NCBI GenBank assembly: GCA_023264215.1
Contig: JALQSY010000058.1
Span: 1-9,306, forward strand
Reading direction: 5' to 3'
Source of the DNA: Candidatus Nanopelagicales bacterium
Lineage (GTDB): Bacteria > Actinomycetota > Actinomycetes > S36-B12
DNA length: 9,306 nt
Below, piece by piece: positions 1 through 7,132 of this stretch (within the stretch, counting starts at the first letter, position 1; each line of letters opens with the position of its first letter). A program made the translations under genes and the position numbers. The notes beneath the pieces were generated by a model, which saw only the letters and a program-made list of their open reading frames with translations, did no database searches and was not told the origin of the DNA.

Positions 1-385
1 CGGCCGTGATCTCCAGCGAGCGTTCCGGCAGGAGGCGCCGACCACTCGACAGCAACTGCCGCAAGGTCATCCCGTCGACGTACTCCATGACGATGTAGGG
101 GACGACGGTCGACTCGGTGCCATCGATGAGGATGTCCTCGCCGGTGTCGTAGACCGCCACGATGTTGGGGTGATTGAGGGACGCCGAGGACTGCGCCTCG
201 CGGCGGAATCTCGCCTGGAAGGCGGGATCGCGGGCGAGGTCCGGACGCAGGATCTTGATGGCGACCCGGCGGCCGAGCCGGGTGTCGGTCGCCTCCCAGA
301 CCTCGGCCATGCCGCCCCGACCGATCACGGTCACGAGTTCGTAGCGGTCGCCGAGGGTGCGGCCTACGCCGGGGTCCTGCGTCAC
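1..385 (-). CDS. pknB: Ser/Thr protein kinase, PknB type, N-terminal part (gene runs off the window)
   Basis: The first 128 codons of a Hanks-type Ser/Thr kinase are present. The glycine-rich loop IGRGGMAEV is at residues 21-29, the ATP-anchoring lysine is K44 in VAIK, the helix-C glutamate is E63 in FRREAQ, and the hinge MEYV is at 100-103. The stretches LRPDLARDPAFQARFRREAQ and ALNHP/VAVYDTGE/PYIVMEYVDG-like sequence match mycobacterial PknB more closely than PknA. PknB is a membrane kinase whose external PASTA repeats sense peptidoglycan or lipid II and which controls wall synthesis and division; the catalytic loop, membrane helix and PASTA part lie outside this window. The start is the GTG at 385, with AGGAGG five bases upstream. 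It lies 54 bp after pbpA, the place where many actinobacteria carry pknA, so assignment to pknB rather than pknA rests on sequence alone. Confidence 0.85.
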   Translation of the reverse strand, partial: MTQDPGVGRTLGDRYELVTVIGRGGMAEVWEATDTRLGRRVAIKILRPDLARDPAFQARFRREAQSSASLNHPNIVAVYDTGEDILIDGTESTVVPYIVMEYVDGMTLRQLLSSGRRLLPERSLEITA

Positions 386-390
386 GCCTG

Positions 391-396
391 CCTCCT
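391..396 (-). promoter_or_regulatory. Ribosome binding site of the kinase gene
   Basis: AGGAGG on the minus strand lies five bases before the GTG at 385-383. It is the strongest Shine-Dalgarno in the wall-growth cluster and fixes the kinase start. The 54-bp gap it sits in (386-439) is the only sizeable one within the cluster. I see no convincing promoter there, so the kinase is probably read from the same transcript with its own strong ribosome loading. Confidence 0.7.
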
Positions 397-439
397 GAGC
401 TCCGTTATCCCTGACGTCCTAGTGTCCCAGCGAGTTCCC

Positions 440-1903
440 TCAGCGCAGAGCCGCCTCGATCACAGCCCGGGCGATCGGCCCGGCGAGGGCTCCGCCGCTG
501 AGCTCGGACTGCCCCCCGTCCTCGACCACCACGGCCACGGCGATGCTGGGGTTCGTGGCCGGGGCCATGGCCACCATCCACGAGATCGGCTGGTCTCCAT
601 CTCGACCGGTCTGCGCCGTTCCGGTCTTGGCCCCGACGCGCACGGGGTTGCCCGATCCGTCGACGATGCCGGCGAGGACGCCCCCGGTGCCCTCCTCGAC
701 GACCGCGACCATCATCTGCTGCATCTGCGCTGCATCCTCGGGGGACAATGCGGTGCGGAAGATGCGCGGATCGGCCGTGCGCAGGATCGTCAGGTCCGGT
801 GCACGGATCTCCTGCACCAGGTAGGGCTCCATGACGACCCCACCATTGCCGATGCCGGCCGCGACCATCGCCATCTGCATCGCGGTCGCGCGCACATCGA
901 ACTGCCCGATCGCGCTGATCGCCGTCTGCGGCTCGTCGGGATCGTTGGGGAACCGCGAGGTCGCGGCGCGAAGCGGCGTCTCGAACCTGTAGTCGAAGCC
1001 GAAGAGCTCGGCCTGCTCGCGCAGGGCGTCGGCGCCGAGTTCGTTGCCCAGCCAGGCGAACGCGGTGTTGCACGACACCGCGAGAGCCTGCTCCAGGGTG
1101 ATCTCACCGCCCGGCGCGCACTCCTCGCCGGTCCAGTTGCGCAGGGTGCGCTCCGACAGCGGCAGGTCGTACTCCGCGGGCCCCGGAAGCACCGAGTCCA
1201 TCGTGAATCGGCCCGAGGACAGCGCTGCTGCCGCGGTGACGAGCTTGAACGTCGACCCCGGCGGGTTGAGCGCGACGATCGGTCGGTTGATGAGCGGCTG
1301 ATCCGGATCGTCGAGCAGTTCCTCGTAGTAGTCGCGGATGGATGCCGGGTCGTGTGAGGACAGGATGTTGGGATCGAAGGACGGGCTTTGCACCTGGGCG
1401 AGGATGCGACCGGTCGAGGGCTCGATGGCGAACACCGCTCCGCGCGTGCCGCTCATGCCCGCCCAGGCGGCCGCCTGCGCGGCAGGATCGATGGTTGTCG
1501 TCACCGCGCCGCCGCGCGGCTGGGCGCCGGCGATCAGCTGCTGGAGCCGATCGACGAAGAACAGGTCGGATGATCCGGAGAGCACGTCGTTCTCCGTGCG
1601 CTCCAGGCCGGTTGCGCCGTACACGATGGAGTAGAAGCCGGTGACCGAGGCGTACTGCTCACCTTCGGGATAGACACGCAGCCACTTCAGCGCACCGCGG
1701 GTCGCTTCGGACAGGGCCACGGCATCGGGCCCGGTGAGCAGCGGACCGCGCTGGCGGCCGTACTCGTCCAAGATCACGCGCTGGTTGTCCGCCCGTGCGC
1801 GGTAGTCATCGCTGCGGAACACCTGGATGAAGGTGACGTTGGCGAGTAGCGCGACCAGCAGGATGGCCAGCACCAGGCTGATGCGCCGGATAGCGCGGGT
1901 CAT
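440..1903 (-). CDS. pbpA: Class B penicillin-binding protein PbpA (peptidoglycan transpeptidase)
   Basis: This 487-residue protein cross-links peptidoglycan stem peptides outside the membrane and is the expected partner of the SEDS polymerase RodA encoded just upstream. One N-terminal membrane anchor is visible (about 8-29), then a dimerisation-type N-terminal domain and a transpeptidase domain from about 150. All three active-site motifs are intact: S217-T-F-K220 with the acylated serine, S277-C-N279, and K426-T-G-T429. Length is close to mycobacterial PbpA (about 490). The ATG at 1903 overlaps the rodA stop as ATGA, with an AGGTGG-like ribosome site upstream. The reading frame stays open further upstream, to 2497, but that extension is an arginine-rich out-of-frame shadow of rodA and is not protein. 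In M. tuberculosis PbpA is a PknB substrate; no specific phosphosite can be assigned here. Confidence 0.95.
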   Translation of the reverse strand: MTRAIRRISLVLAILLVALLANVTFIQVFRSDDYRARADNQRVILDEYGRQRGPLLTGPDAVALSEATRGALKWLRVYPEGEQYASVTGFYSIVYGATGLERTENDVLSGSSDLFFVDRLQQLIAGAQPRGGAVTTTIDPAAQAAAWAGMSGTRGAVFAIEPSTGRILAQVQSPSFDPNILSSHDPASIRDYYEELLDDPDQPLINRPIVALNPPGSTFKLVTAAAALSSGRFTMDSVLPGPAEYDLPLSERTLRNWTGEECAPGGEITLEQALAVSCNTAFAWLGNELGADALREQAELFGFDYRFETPLRAATSRFPNDPDEPQTAISAIGQFDVRATAMQMAMVAAGIGNGGVVMEPYLVQEIRAPDLTILRTADPRIFRTALSPEDAAQMQQMMVAVVEEGTGGVLAGIVDGSGNPVRVGAKTGTAQTGRDGDQPISWMVAMAPATNPSIAVAVVVEDGGQSELSGGALAGPIARAVIEAALR

Positions 1904-3294
1904 CGGCGCACCACCTGGGTCTCGGTGGACTCCGCAGAGGGCGTCTCGGGGGCCGGGCGCCGGGCTCGATTGGAGATGACCAGCAGGATCGCGATGATCA
2001 CCCAGTTGGCGACGAGGGACGATCCGCCGTAGGACAGGAACGGCGTTGTCAGGCCGGTGAGCGGGATGAGACGGGTGACTCCTCCGACGATGACGAAGAC
2101 CTGGAGCGCAAGCGTGATCGACAGGCCCGCGGCCAGGAGCTGGCCGAAGGGGTCGCGGACGGCGACCGCCGTGCGCAGACCACGCTCGATGAGTACGGCG
2201 TAGAGGAGCAGGATGCCGATGGCGCCGGTGAGTCCGAGCTCTTCGCCCAGGCCCGCGAGGATGAAGTCGGTGTTGGCGAACGGGACGAGCTCGGGGTAGC
2301 CGCGCCCCAGGCCGGTGCCGAAGAGCCCGCCGTTGGCGAAGCCGTAGAGCGACTGGACGATCTGGTAGCCGCCGGTGTCGGAGTAGGCGAAGGGATCCAG
2401 CCAGATCTGGACGCGTGTGCGCACGTGACCGAACATCAGGTAGGCGAAGACGGCCCCCGCCGCGAAGAGAATGAAGCCGAGCACGAGCCACGACCATCGC
2501 TGGGTCGCGATGTAGAGCATGGCGACGAACAGCCCGAAGAACAGCAGCGACGTACCGAGATCGCGCTCGAAGACCAGCACTCCGAGCGACAACAGCCAGA
2601 CGATGAGGATGGGACCGAGGTCGCGGGCCCGGGGCAGCGGGATGCCGAGGACCTTGGTGCGGACCAGCGCCAGCGAGTCACGGGTCACCACGAGGTAGCC
2701 GGCGAAGAAGATGGTGAGCAGGATCTTCGCGGCCTCTGCGGGCTGGAAGGTGAAGCCACCGACGCGCACCCACAGGGTTGCCCCGTTGACCGTCGCGCCG
2801 ATGCCCGGTGCCAGTGGCAGCAGGAGCAGTATGACGCCGATCAGGCCGGCGGTGTAGGTGTAGCGCTGCAGCACACGGTGGTCTCTCAGCGCGAGCAGCA
2901 CCAGGACGAAGAGCAGTACGGCGACGGCGTACCAGGTCAGCTGGTTGTAGACATCGGGCGTCGGGATGGGGTTGTCGTTGCGTTCGGCGCGCTGGGCTGC
3001 TGCGACATCGAGCCGGTAGATCATCACCAGGCCGAGGATCGTCAGCAGGGTCGCGATGGGCAGGAGGAAGGGGTCGGCGTAGGGCGTGCGCCAGCGCACC
3101 ATGATGTGCGCGATGAGAGCGAGGATCCCCACCACAGCGGCGGTGATCCAAAAGCGCGGGTGGAGCCCTTCACCGGTCGACCAGGCGACCTGCTGGGTGC
3201 CCAGTACGCCGATGCCCCACGCGAGGATGAGAAGCACGAGCTCCAGGTTGCGCCGTGTGCGCTGACGCGCGGGCGCGACGGCTGGCGCGCTCAT
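1900..3294 (-). CDS. rodA: SEDS-family peptidoglycan glycosyltransferase RodA/FtsW
   Basis: This 464-residue polytopic membrane protein has about ten to twelve hydrophobic segments. SEDS proteins polymerise lipid II into glycan strands and work with a class B PBP. Family signatures are present: W175...QPAE (184-187) with K190, the loop around E243-R-D245-LGTS, which includes the conserved aspartate, NTDFILAGLGEELG at 341-354, and the C-terminal PLTGLTTPFLSYGGSS at 411-426. The C-terminal tail of about 24 residues is cytoplasmic and rich in Ser, Thr and Glu. The ATG at 3294 overlaps the pstP stop, and the stop overlaps the pbpA start (ATGA both times), so translation of pstP, rodA and pbpA is probably coupled. 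The position beside pbpA favours RodA (elongation) over FtsW, which normally sits in the dcw cluster. Confidence 0.94.
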   Translation of the reverse strand: MSAPAVAPARQRTRRNLELVLLILAWGIGVLGTQQVAWSTGEGLHPRFWITAAVVGILALIAHIMVRWRTPYADPFLLPIATLLTILGLVMIYRLDVAAAQRAERNDNPIPTPDVYNQLTWYAVAVLLFVLVLLALRDHRVLQRYTYTAGLIGVILLLLPLAPGIGATVNGATLWVRVGGFTFQPAEAAKILLTIFFAGYLVVTRDSLALVRTKVLGIPLPRARDLGPILIVWLLSLGVLVFERDLGTSLLFFGLFVAMLYIATQRWSWLVLGFILFAAGAVFAYLMFGHVRTRVQIWLDPFAYSDTGGYQIVQSLYGFANGGLFGTGLGRGYPELVPFANTDFILAGLGEELGLTGAIGILLLYAVLIERGLRTAVAVRDPFGQLLAAGLSITLALQVFVIVGGVTRLIPLTGLTTPFLSYGGSSLVANWVIIAILLVISNRARRPAPETPSAESTETQVVRR

Positions 3295-4610
3295 GGCGCA
3301 TCACTCGGTGCCGGAATCGGCCCCGGCATCGGCGCCGGTGGGCAGTAGGCCGGGCGCGGCACCGAGATGCAGGCCCGGTCGCGCAGGCCCGCCACGATCG
3401 CATCCGCTCCGTCCTGTCCCTGTGCGGAGATGCCGTTGGTCACCAGCCCTGCCTCCAGCGGCGGCAGGTCGGCGACGGGGATGTCGGTGACCGTGACCAG
3501 GGATGACAGGGCGGGGAAGGTGCTGACTCCCTGGAAGACGGCGACGGATCCGTTGCTCACGCCGACGTACCACTGCGACCGCACCCAGGCGCTGCCCGCT
3601 GCCAGCGCGGCGATGAGCGCGATGAGCACGACGCCGATCACGCCCACGGTCCACGCGATGATCCGTCGCCGTCGTGACCACGGGGCACGTGATCGCGGCG
3701 GTGGATCGTGGGGCACTGTGGGGAGCTCGGACGTGGGCGGCCCGCCCTCGGCTGCGGGCGGAAGGTCGGGTGCGTTGGGATCGACCTGCGCATCGTCGGG
3801 GAAGTGCACGCGAGGCAGACGTGCCCGCACGCGTGGCTCGCCCGCAGCGCCGACGACGACGGGTGGCACCTCGGCTCCGGTGCCGTCGACGACATGGGCG
3901 ACGACGACGGTGACGTTGTCCGGCGCCCCCCTCGACAGCGCGAGGTCGACGAGCTCGGTGACGCAGACGGTTGGCTCGCGCGATCCGAGGATTTCCGCGA
4001 TCTCCTGATGGCTGACCAGGCCGTGCAGCCCGTCGCTGGACAGCAGGTAGCGGTCGCCCAGGCGTGCTTCGCGCACGGACAGGTCGGGCTCGGCCACCTG
4101 GATGCCATCCAGTGCGCGCATGAGCAGGTTGCGGCGCGGGTGCGTGCTCGCCTCCTCCTCGGTGATGCGGCCCGCATCGACGAGGGACTGGACGTAGGTG
4201 TGGTCGCGGGTGATCTGGCTGAGGTCGCCGTCGCGCAGCAGGTACGCGCGCGAGTCCCCCACGTGGACGATGGCGATGCGTGCTCCATCGGCGTCGGGCA
4301 GCCAGTACAGGGCGGTGACCGTCGTGCCCATGCCCGCGAGCTCGGGGCTGTCGGCGACGACCAGCCCGATCGTCGATCCGGCGTTCTCCACCGCGCCGGC
4401 CAGGCGCGTGAGGGCCTCACCCTGCCCCAGCGGCTCATCGACGATCTCGGCGAGGGTGGCGACCGCGGTCGCGCTCGCGAGCTCCCCGCCTGCGTGTCCC
4501 CCCATGCCGTCGGCCACGATCAGCAGGCGCGGATCGGCGTACCCGGAGTCCTCGTTGCCCTGCCGGACCTGTCCGACGTCCGATCGCGCGGCGTAGTGCA
4601 GTGCGAGCAT
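3291..4610 (-). CDS. pstP: PP2C-family Ser/Thr protein phosphatase PstP
   Basis: This membrane-anchored phosphatase removes phosphate from the kinase and its substrates. Numbered from the ATG at 4610 (439 residues), the PP2C domain spans about 1-240. Metal-binding motifs are RQGNEDS (16-22), VADGMGGHAGGE (D34, G35), SSDGLHGL (D193) and GAPDNVTVVV (D231, N232). A proline-rich juxtamembrane stretch, an RRRR stop-transfer cluster and one membrane helix (about 317-338) follow. An external domain of about 100 residues with two cysteines and a Pro-rich end completes the protein, the same layout as mycobacterial PstP. I chose the ATG at 4610 because GAGGTGA, a near-perfect anti-SD match, lies five bases before it. 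The GTG at 4619, which overlaps the fhaB stop as GTGA, would add three residues (MTT) but has no ribosome site of its own. Confidence 0.93.
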   Translation of the reverse strand: MLALHYAARSDVGQVRQGNEDSGYADPRLLIVADGMGGHAGGELASATAVATLAEIVDEPLGQGEALTRLAGAVENAGSTIGLVVADSPELAGMGTTVTALYWLPDADGARIAIVHVGDSRAYLLRDGDLSQITRDHTYVQSLVDAGRITEEEASTHPRRNLLMRALDGIQVAEPDLSVREARLGDRYLLSSDGLHGLVSHQEIAEILGSREPTVCVTELVDLALSRGAPDNVTVVVAHVVDGTGAEVPPVVVGAAGEPRVRARLPRVHFPDDAQVDPNAPDLPPAAEGGPPTSELPTVPHDPPPRSRAPWSRRRRIIAWTVGVIGVVLIALIAALAAGSAWVRSQWYVGVSNGSVAVFQGVSTFPALSSLVTVTDIPVADLPPLEAGLVTNGISAQGQDGADAIVAGLRDRACISVPRPAYCPPAPMPGPIPAPSDAP

Positions 4611-4615
4611 CGTCG

Positions 4616-4622
4616 TCACCTC
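4616..4622 (-). promoter_or_regulatory. Ribosome binding site that decides the pstP start
   Basis: GAGGTGA on the minus strand matches the extended anti-Shine-Dalgarno over seven bases and is followed by CGACG and the ATG at 4610. It overlaps the fhaB stop codon (TGA at 4618-4616), so ribosomes ending fhaB are placed to restart on pstP. It argues against the GTG at 4619, which falls inside the site. Confidence 0.6.
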
Positions 4623-5122
4623 TGCAATTGCAGGGTCGTGCGCCCGATGCGCAGTGGCACGCCCGGCGGCAGGACGGTCGGTGACGTGATCCGGGTGCGA
4701 TCCACCCAGGTGCCGTTGGTGGAGCCGAGGTCCTCGACGATCCAGCCGTCATCGCCGGGATAGATGCGCGCGTGCCGGCTCGATGCGTAGTCGTCGTCGA
4801 TGACCAGCGTGGAGTCCGGGGCGCGCCCGATGGTGACCTGCGCCGTGCCGAGGGGGATGACCGTCTGTGCGAGTGGTCCCTCGGTGACCACGAGGGACGG
4901 GCCGCTCTTGGCGTGCCGCGACGCCCGCGACTGCCGCGGCGGCTTGGGCTGCTTGGCCGGCTTCGGCGGCTTGGGGGGGCGCGAGCTCGCGCGCGATGCG
5001 GCCGGGCGCACCTCGCGCGGCTGCATGAGATCGCGGCGTAGCGCGATGACGGTGATGATGATGAAGAGCCAGAGGGCACCGAGGAACGCCAGCCTCAGCA
5101 GCGTCAGGGCGAACTCCGTCAC
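4616..5122 (-). CDS. fhaB: FHA-domain membrane protein FhaB (FipA-like)
   Basis: This 168-residue protein has one N-terminal membrane helix (about 5-27), a basic Pro/Lys-rich linker (about 48-65, PPKPPKPAKQPKPP) and a C-terminal FHA domain (about 76-166). FHA domains bind phosphothreonine peptides; the binding residues are conserved here: GR at 99-100, S115-R-H117, and STNGT at 134-138. The DDDYASSRHARIY and VEDLGSTNGTW segments closely follow mycobacterial FhaB (Rv0019c, about 155 residues). That protein links the kinase to cell division and septal wall synthesis. The start is the GTG at 5122, four bases after the fhaA stop, with only a weak ribosome site (GGGATGA), so coupling to fhaA is likely. 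The short ATG at 5130 is in a frame that stops after three codons. Confidence 0.93.
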   Translation of the reverse strand: MTEFALTLLRLAFLGALWLFIIITVIALRRDLMQPREVRPAASRASSRPPKPPKPAKQPKPPRQSRASRHAKSGPSLVVTEGPLAQTVIPLGTAQVTIGRAPDSTLVIDDDYASSRHARIYPGDDGWIVEDLGSTNGTWVDRTRITSPTVLPPGVPLRIGRTTLQLQR

Positions 5123-5126
5123 GGTG

Positions 5127-5804
5127 TCATCCCGTCCGGTAGATGATCGACGTCGTCCCGATGAGGATCACGGACCCGTCGACCAGCGCGGCCTGCCCGA
5201 CCCGGGTCCCGTCGATGGTCGTTCCGTTGGTCGAGCCCAGGTCCCGTGCGATGGCGGGCGTGCCGAGCACCACCTCGCAGTGCGTGCGAGAGACCCCGGG
5301 GTCCTCGATGCGGATGTCCGCCTCGTTGCCGCGGCCGATCCGAGTGACCGCTCGCACGAGCGGGTAGGCCGTGCCGCCGATCTCCAGGTGCGGCTGCCCG
5401 GGCAGGGCGTCGGAGGCGGCGGCCGAAACGACGGCGGCGCGGGCCTCGGAGTGCACGCGGAAGATGCCGGTGTCGAGGGACTCGTCGAGTGCGAGGCGGA
5501 CCTCGGTCGGTCCGAGCAGCGAGTAGCCCTGCTCGGCCGCGTACTCGGTCACGACAGTCGCGAGCTCGCCCTGGAGCGCGTCGCGGTAGACGCTGAGGCG
5601 CTCATCGTCGTGCGGCGACAGATCGATGGTGAAGACGTTGGGCGTGACGGTGCGGCCGCGCGCGACGATGGCCGCTCGGTCGTCCATCTCCTTCTGCAGG
5701 GCTGCGGCCAGCTCGACGGGCTGCACCTCGGACTTGAAGGCCTTGGCGAAGGCACCGTTGACGATGCGGTCAAGACGGTCTTCGAAGCGATCGAGGAGGC
5801 CCAC
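5127..5804 (-). CDS. fhaA: FhaA, DUF3662 plus FHA phosphothreonine-binding protein
   Basis: This 225-residue cytoplasmic protein has an N-terminal DUF3662 domain (about 1-120, beginning MGLLDRFEDRLDRIVNGAFAK) and a C-terminal FHA domain (about 138-222). FHA binding residues are seen as RIGRGNEADIRI (155-166), S172-R-T-H175 and STNGTTIDG (191-199). In mycobacteria FhaA binds phosphorylated PknB substrates, including the lipid II flippase partner MviN, and tunes wall synthesis. The M. tuberculosis protein is about 527 residues with a long disordered linker. Here the linker is only about 15 residues, as in some other actinobacteria. The start is GTG at 5804, with no Shine-Dalgarno; TACCAT plus six bases directly before it suggests leaderless transcription. 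It is the first gene of the wall-growth unit, 21 bp after the preceding gene. Confidence 0.94.
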   Translation of the reverse strand: MGLLDRFEDRLDRIVNGAFAKAFKSEVQPVELAAALQKEMDDRAAIVARGRTVTPNVFTIDLSPHDDERLSVYRDALQGELATVVTEYAAEQGYSLLGPTEVRLALDESLDTGIFRVHSEARAAVVSAAASDALPGQPHLEIGGTAYPLVRAVTRIGRGNEADIRIEDPGVSRTHCEVVLGTPAIARDLGSTNGTTIDGTRVGQAALVDGSVILIGTTSIIYRTG

Positions 5805-5810
5805 CCGTGC

Positions 5811-5816
5811 ATGGTA
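5811..5816 (-). promoter_or_regulatory. Candidate leaderless -10 box of fhaA
   Basis: The minus strand reads TACCAT, six bases (GCACGG), then the GTG start of fhaA. TANNNT with the last T at -7 from the start codon is the known layout of leaderless actinobacterial promoters, where the transcript begins at the start codon. The absence of a ribosome site fits. No clear -35 box is seen. It would give the wall-growth unit its own promoter despite the gene only 21 bp upstream. Confidence 0.5.
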
Positions 5817-5825
5817 CGGCTCGGG

Positions 5826-6341
5826 CTAGCGCGGACCTCGGATCCGGGGGATGAAGCCGCTCACATGGTCGGCGTAGTCGAACCACGCCACTCCGTGGCG
5901 CTCGGCCAGCAGGCGGTCCTCCCAGAAGGCCTTGGCGTAGAAGAAGATCGCCATCGCGATCAGCAGGAGCACCTGCCAGAGGGACCCGATGGCGAGCGTG
6001 AAGCCGAGCGCCGCGATGAGGATGCCGACGTAGATGGGATGGCGAACGACGGAGTAGATGCCGCCGGTGCGCAGGGCCGCCCCCTCCTGCGGCACGGGTG
6101 TCGGCGTGAGCGCCGACCCCAGGCTGAGCAGGGCGATCAGCAGCACGGCCAGGCCCGCGACCATGAGGACGACGCCGATGACATCGAGCAGGTCGGGGGG
6201 CACGAGCAGCCCGCGCCGCTTGGGCAGGACGAGGAAGAGAACGATGAGCAGCACCTGCGCGGCGACGAGCGCCCAGCCGATGCGGCGATTGCGCTCGCCG
6301 ATGTCGATCGGCACCCGCTCGTCCCCTGACACGTGATCCAT
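5826..6341 (-). CDS. Isoprenylcysteine carboxyl methyltransferase-like membrane protein
   Basis: This 171-residue protein has about four hydrophobic segments (about 22-40, 52-74, 102-116, 122-137). The ICMT/phospholipid methyltransferase-like signature is clear: LRTGGIYSVVRHPIYVGIL at 90-108 and the C-terminal WEDRLLAERHG..W.DYA..V..FIP at 140-165, which in the family form the S-adenosylmethionine pocket at the membrane. Bacterial members methylate unknown small molecules, lipids or thiols; bacteria lack prenylated CAAX proteins, so the eukaryotic substrate cannot be assumed. The start is the ATG at 6341; the ribosome site is weak, and the GTG codons at residues 4 and 10 are alternatives. It lies 23 bp after the hydrolase gene and ends 21 bp before fhaA. 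The substrate is unknown. Confidence 0.85.
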   Translation of the reverse strand: MDHVSGDERVPIDIGERNRRIGWALVAAQVLLIVLFLVLPKRRGLLVPPDLLDVIGVVLMVAGLAVLLIALLSLGSALTPTPVPQEGAALRTGGIYSVVRHPIYVGILIAALGFTLAIGSLWQVLLLIAMAIFFYAKAFWEDRLLAERHGVAWFDYADHVSGFIPRIRGPR

Positions 6342-6364
6342 TGTCGCTCACGGGTGCGACGAAC

Positions 6365-7132
6365 TCAGCGCGTGGCCTGCGCCTGCTCGATCGTGCGCCG
6401 ATGGATCTCCCTCATTCCCTCATGTGCAAGGCGAGGATCATCGACCGGTTGACCGCTCAGGACCGCGTCGAGGTACCTGCGGTCGGCATCCAGGCGCGTC
6501 ATCGGTTCGTACGTCGGGCTGCCGTGGCCGGGCACGAGCACGCGACATCGACTGACGAGAGGCGCGAGCCGGTCCAGGCCGTCGAGATAGAGCGCGAGGT
6601 CGGGCTCGTCGGCATCGGGATAGGGCAGTTCGATGTCGCTGAGCATGTCTCCGGCGAGGAGAACCCGGGAGTCCTCGATCTCCACGGCCAGGTGACCGCG
6701 TGCGTGCGCGTTGTGCTCGTGCACCGCGATGTGCAGATCGCCGAGGGCAAAGCGCGTGTCGGGAAGTGCCCGGATGCGCCCGGCGAGATCGATCAGGTCG
6801 ACGGGGATATCTCCGATGAGCGGCATGACCAGGTCGGCGCGTGCCACGTCCCACTGCTCGACCGCCCAGTCGCTCGACCAGCGCGGCGCATAGCCGAGGT
6901 CCGGGTGCCACAGGACGTGGTCGTAGTGCAGGTGCGTGGCGAGGCCGCCAGCGCATCGGGCGCCGAGCGCCTGCAGGAGAGGGGCCATCGAGGCGAGTTC
7001 GTCGGAGTCCCAGGCCGGATCGACGACGAGCGCATGGCCGTCGCTGACGACGACGGTGGATGTCGTCGCGTAGCGCCGGGATGTCGCGACGTGCACCCCG
7101 GGTGCGACCTCGATCGCGGCGCGGGCGCTCAC
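6365..7132 (-). CDS. Metallo-beta-lactamase-fold hydrolase, substrate unknown
   Basis: This 255-residue cytoplasmic protein has the complete MBL metal site: H67-L-H69-Y-D71-H72, H147 (ARGH), D162 (AGDMLSD) and H203 (VPGHGSPT), so two metal ions should bind and hydrolysis is expected. The order and spacing resemble glyoxalase II-like and lactonase-like members rather than true beta-lactamases, and no signal peptide is visible. The extra loop between the first and second metal motifs (about 76-145) is rich in Trp and Asp and may shape the substrate pocket. The GTG start at 7132 overlaps the stop of the reductase gene as GTGA, so the two proteins are probably made together and may act on related metabolites. 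No strong ribosome site precedes it. The substrate cannot be deduced from sequence. Confidence 0.88.
   Translation of the reverse strand: MSARAAIEVAPGVHVATSRRYATTSTVVVSDGHALVVDPAWDSDELASMAPLLQALGARCAGGLATHLHYDHVLWHPDLGYAPRWSSDWAVEQWDVARADLVMPLIGDIPVDLIDLAGRIRALPDTRFALGDLHIAVHEHNAHARGHLAVEIEDSRVLLAGDMLSDIELPYPDADEPDLALYLDGLDRLAPLVSRCRVLVPGHGSPTYEPMTRLDADRRYLDAVLSGQPVDDPRLAHEGMREIHRRTIEQAQATR

Noticed and set aside
170..1357. Long plus-strand open frame of 395 codons opposite pbpA and the kinase
   Set aside because: Rich in Arg, Gly and His, no known domain or ribosome site, and it spans two well-supported minus-strand genes; it is a high-GC antisense shadow.
1904..2497. Upstream extension of the pbpA frame
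   Set aside because: The extra 198 residues are Arg/Pro/His-rich and overlie rodA in another frame; the membrane anchor and the ATGA overlap place the start at 1903.
4622..4633. 12-bp perfect palindrome CTGCAATTGCAG just before the pstP start
   Set aside because: It encodes the final LQLQ of FhaB and stands alone; probably coincidence, with no partner site nearby.
4800..6329. Plus-strand open frame of 509 codons opposite fhaB, fhaA and the methyltransferase-like gene
   Set aside because: It crosses three clear genes and the gaps between them with skewed, domain-free composition; a shadow of GC-rich third positions.
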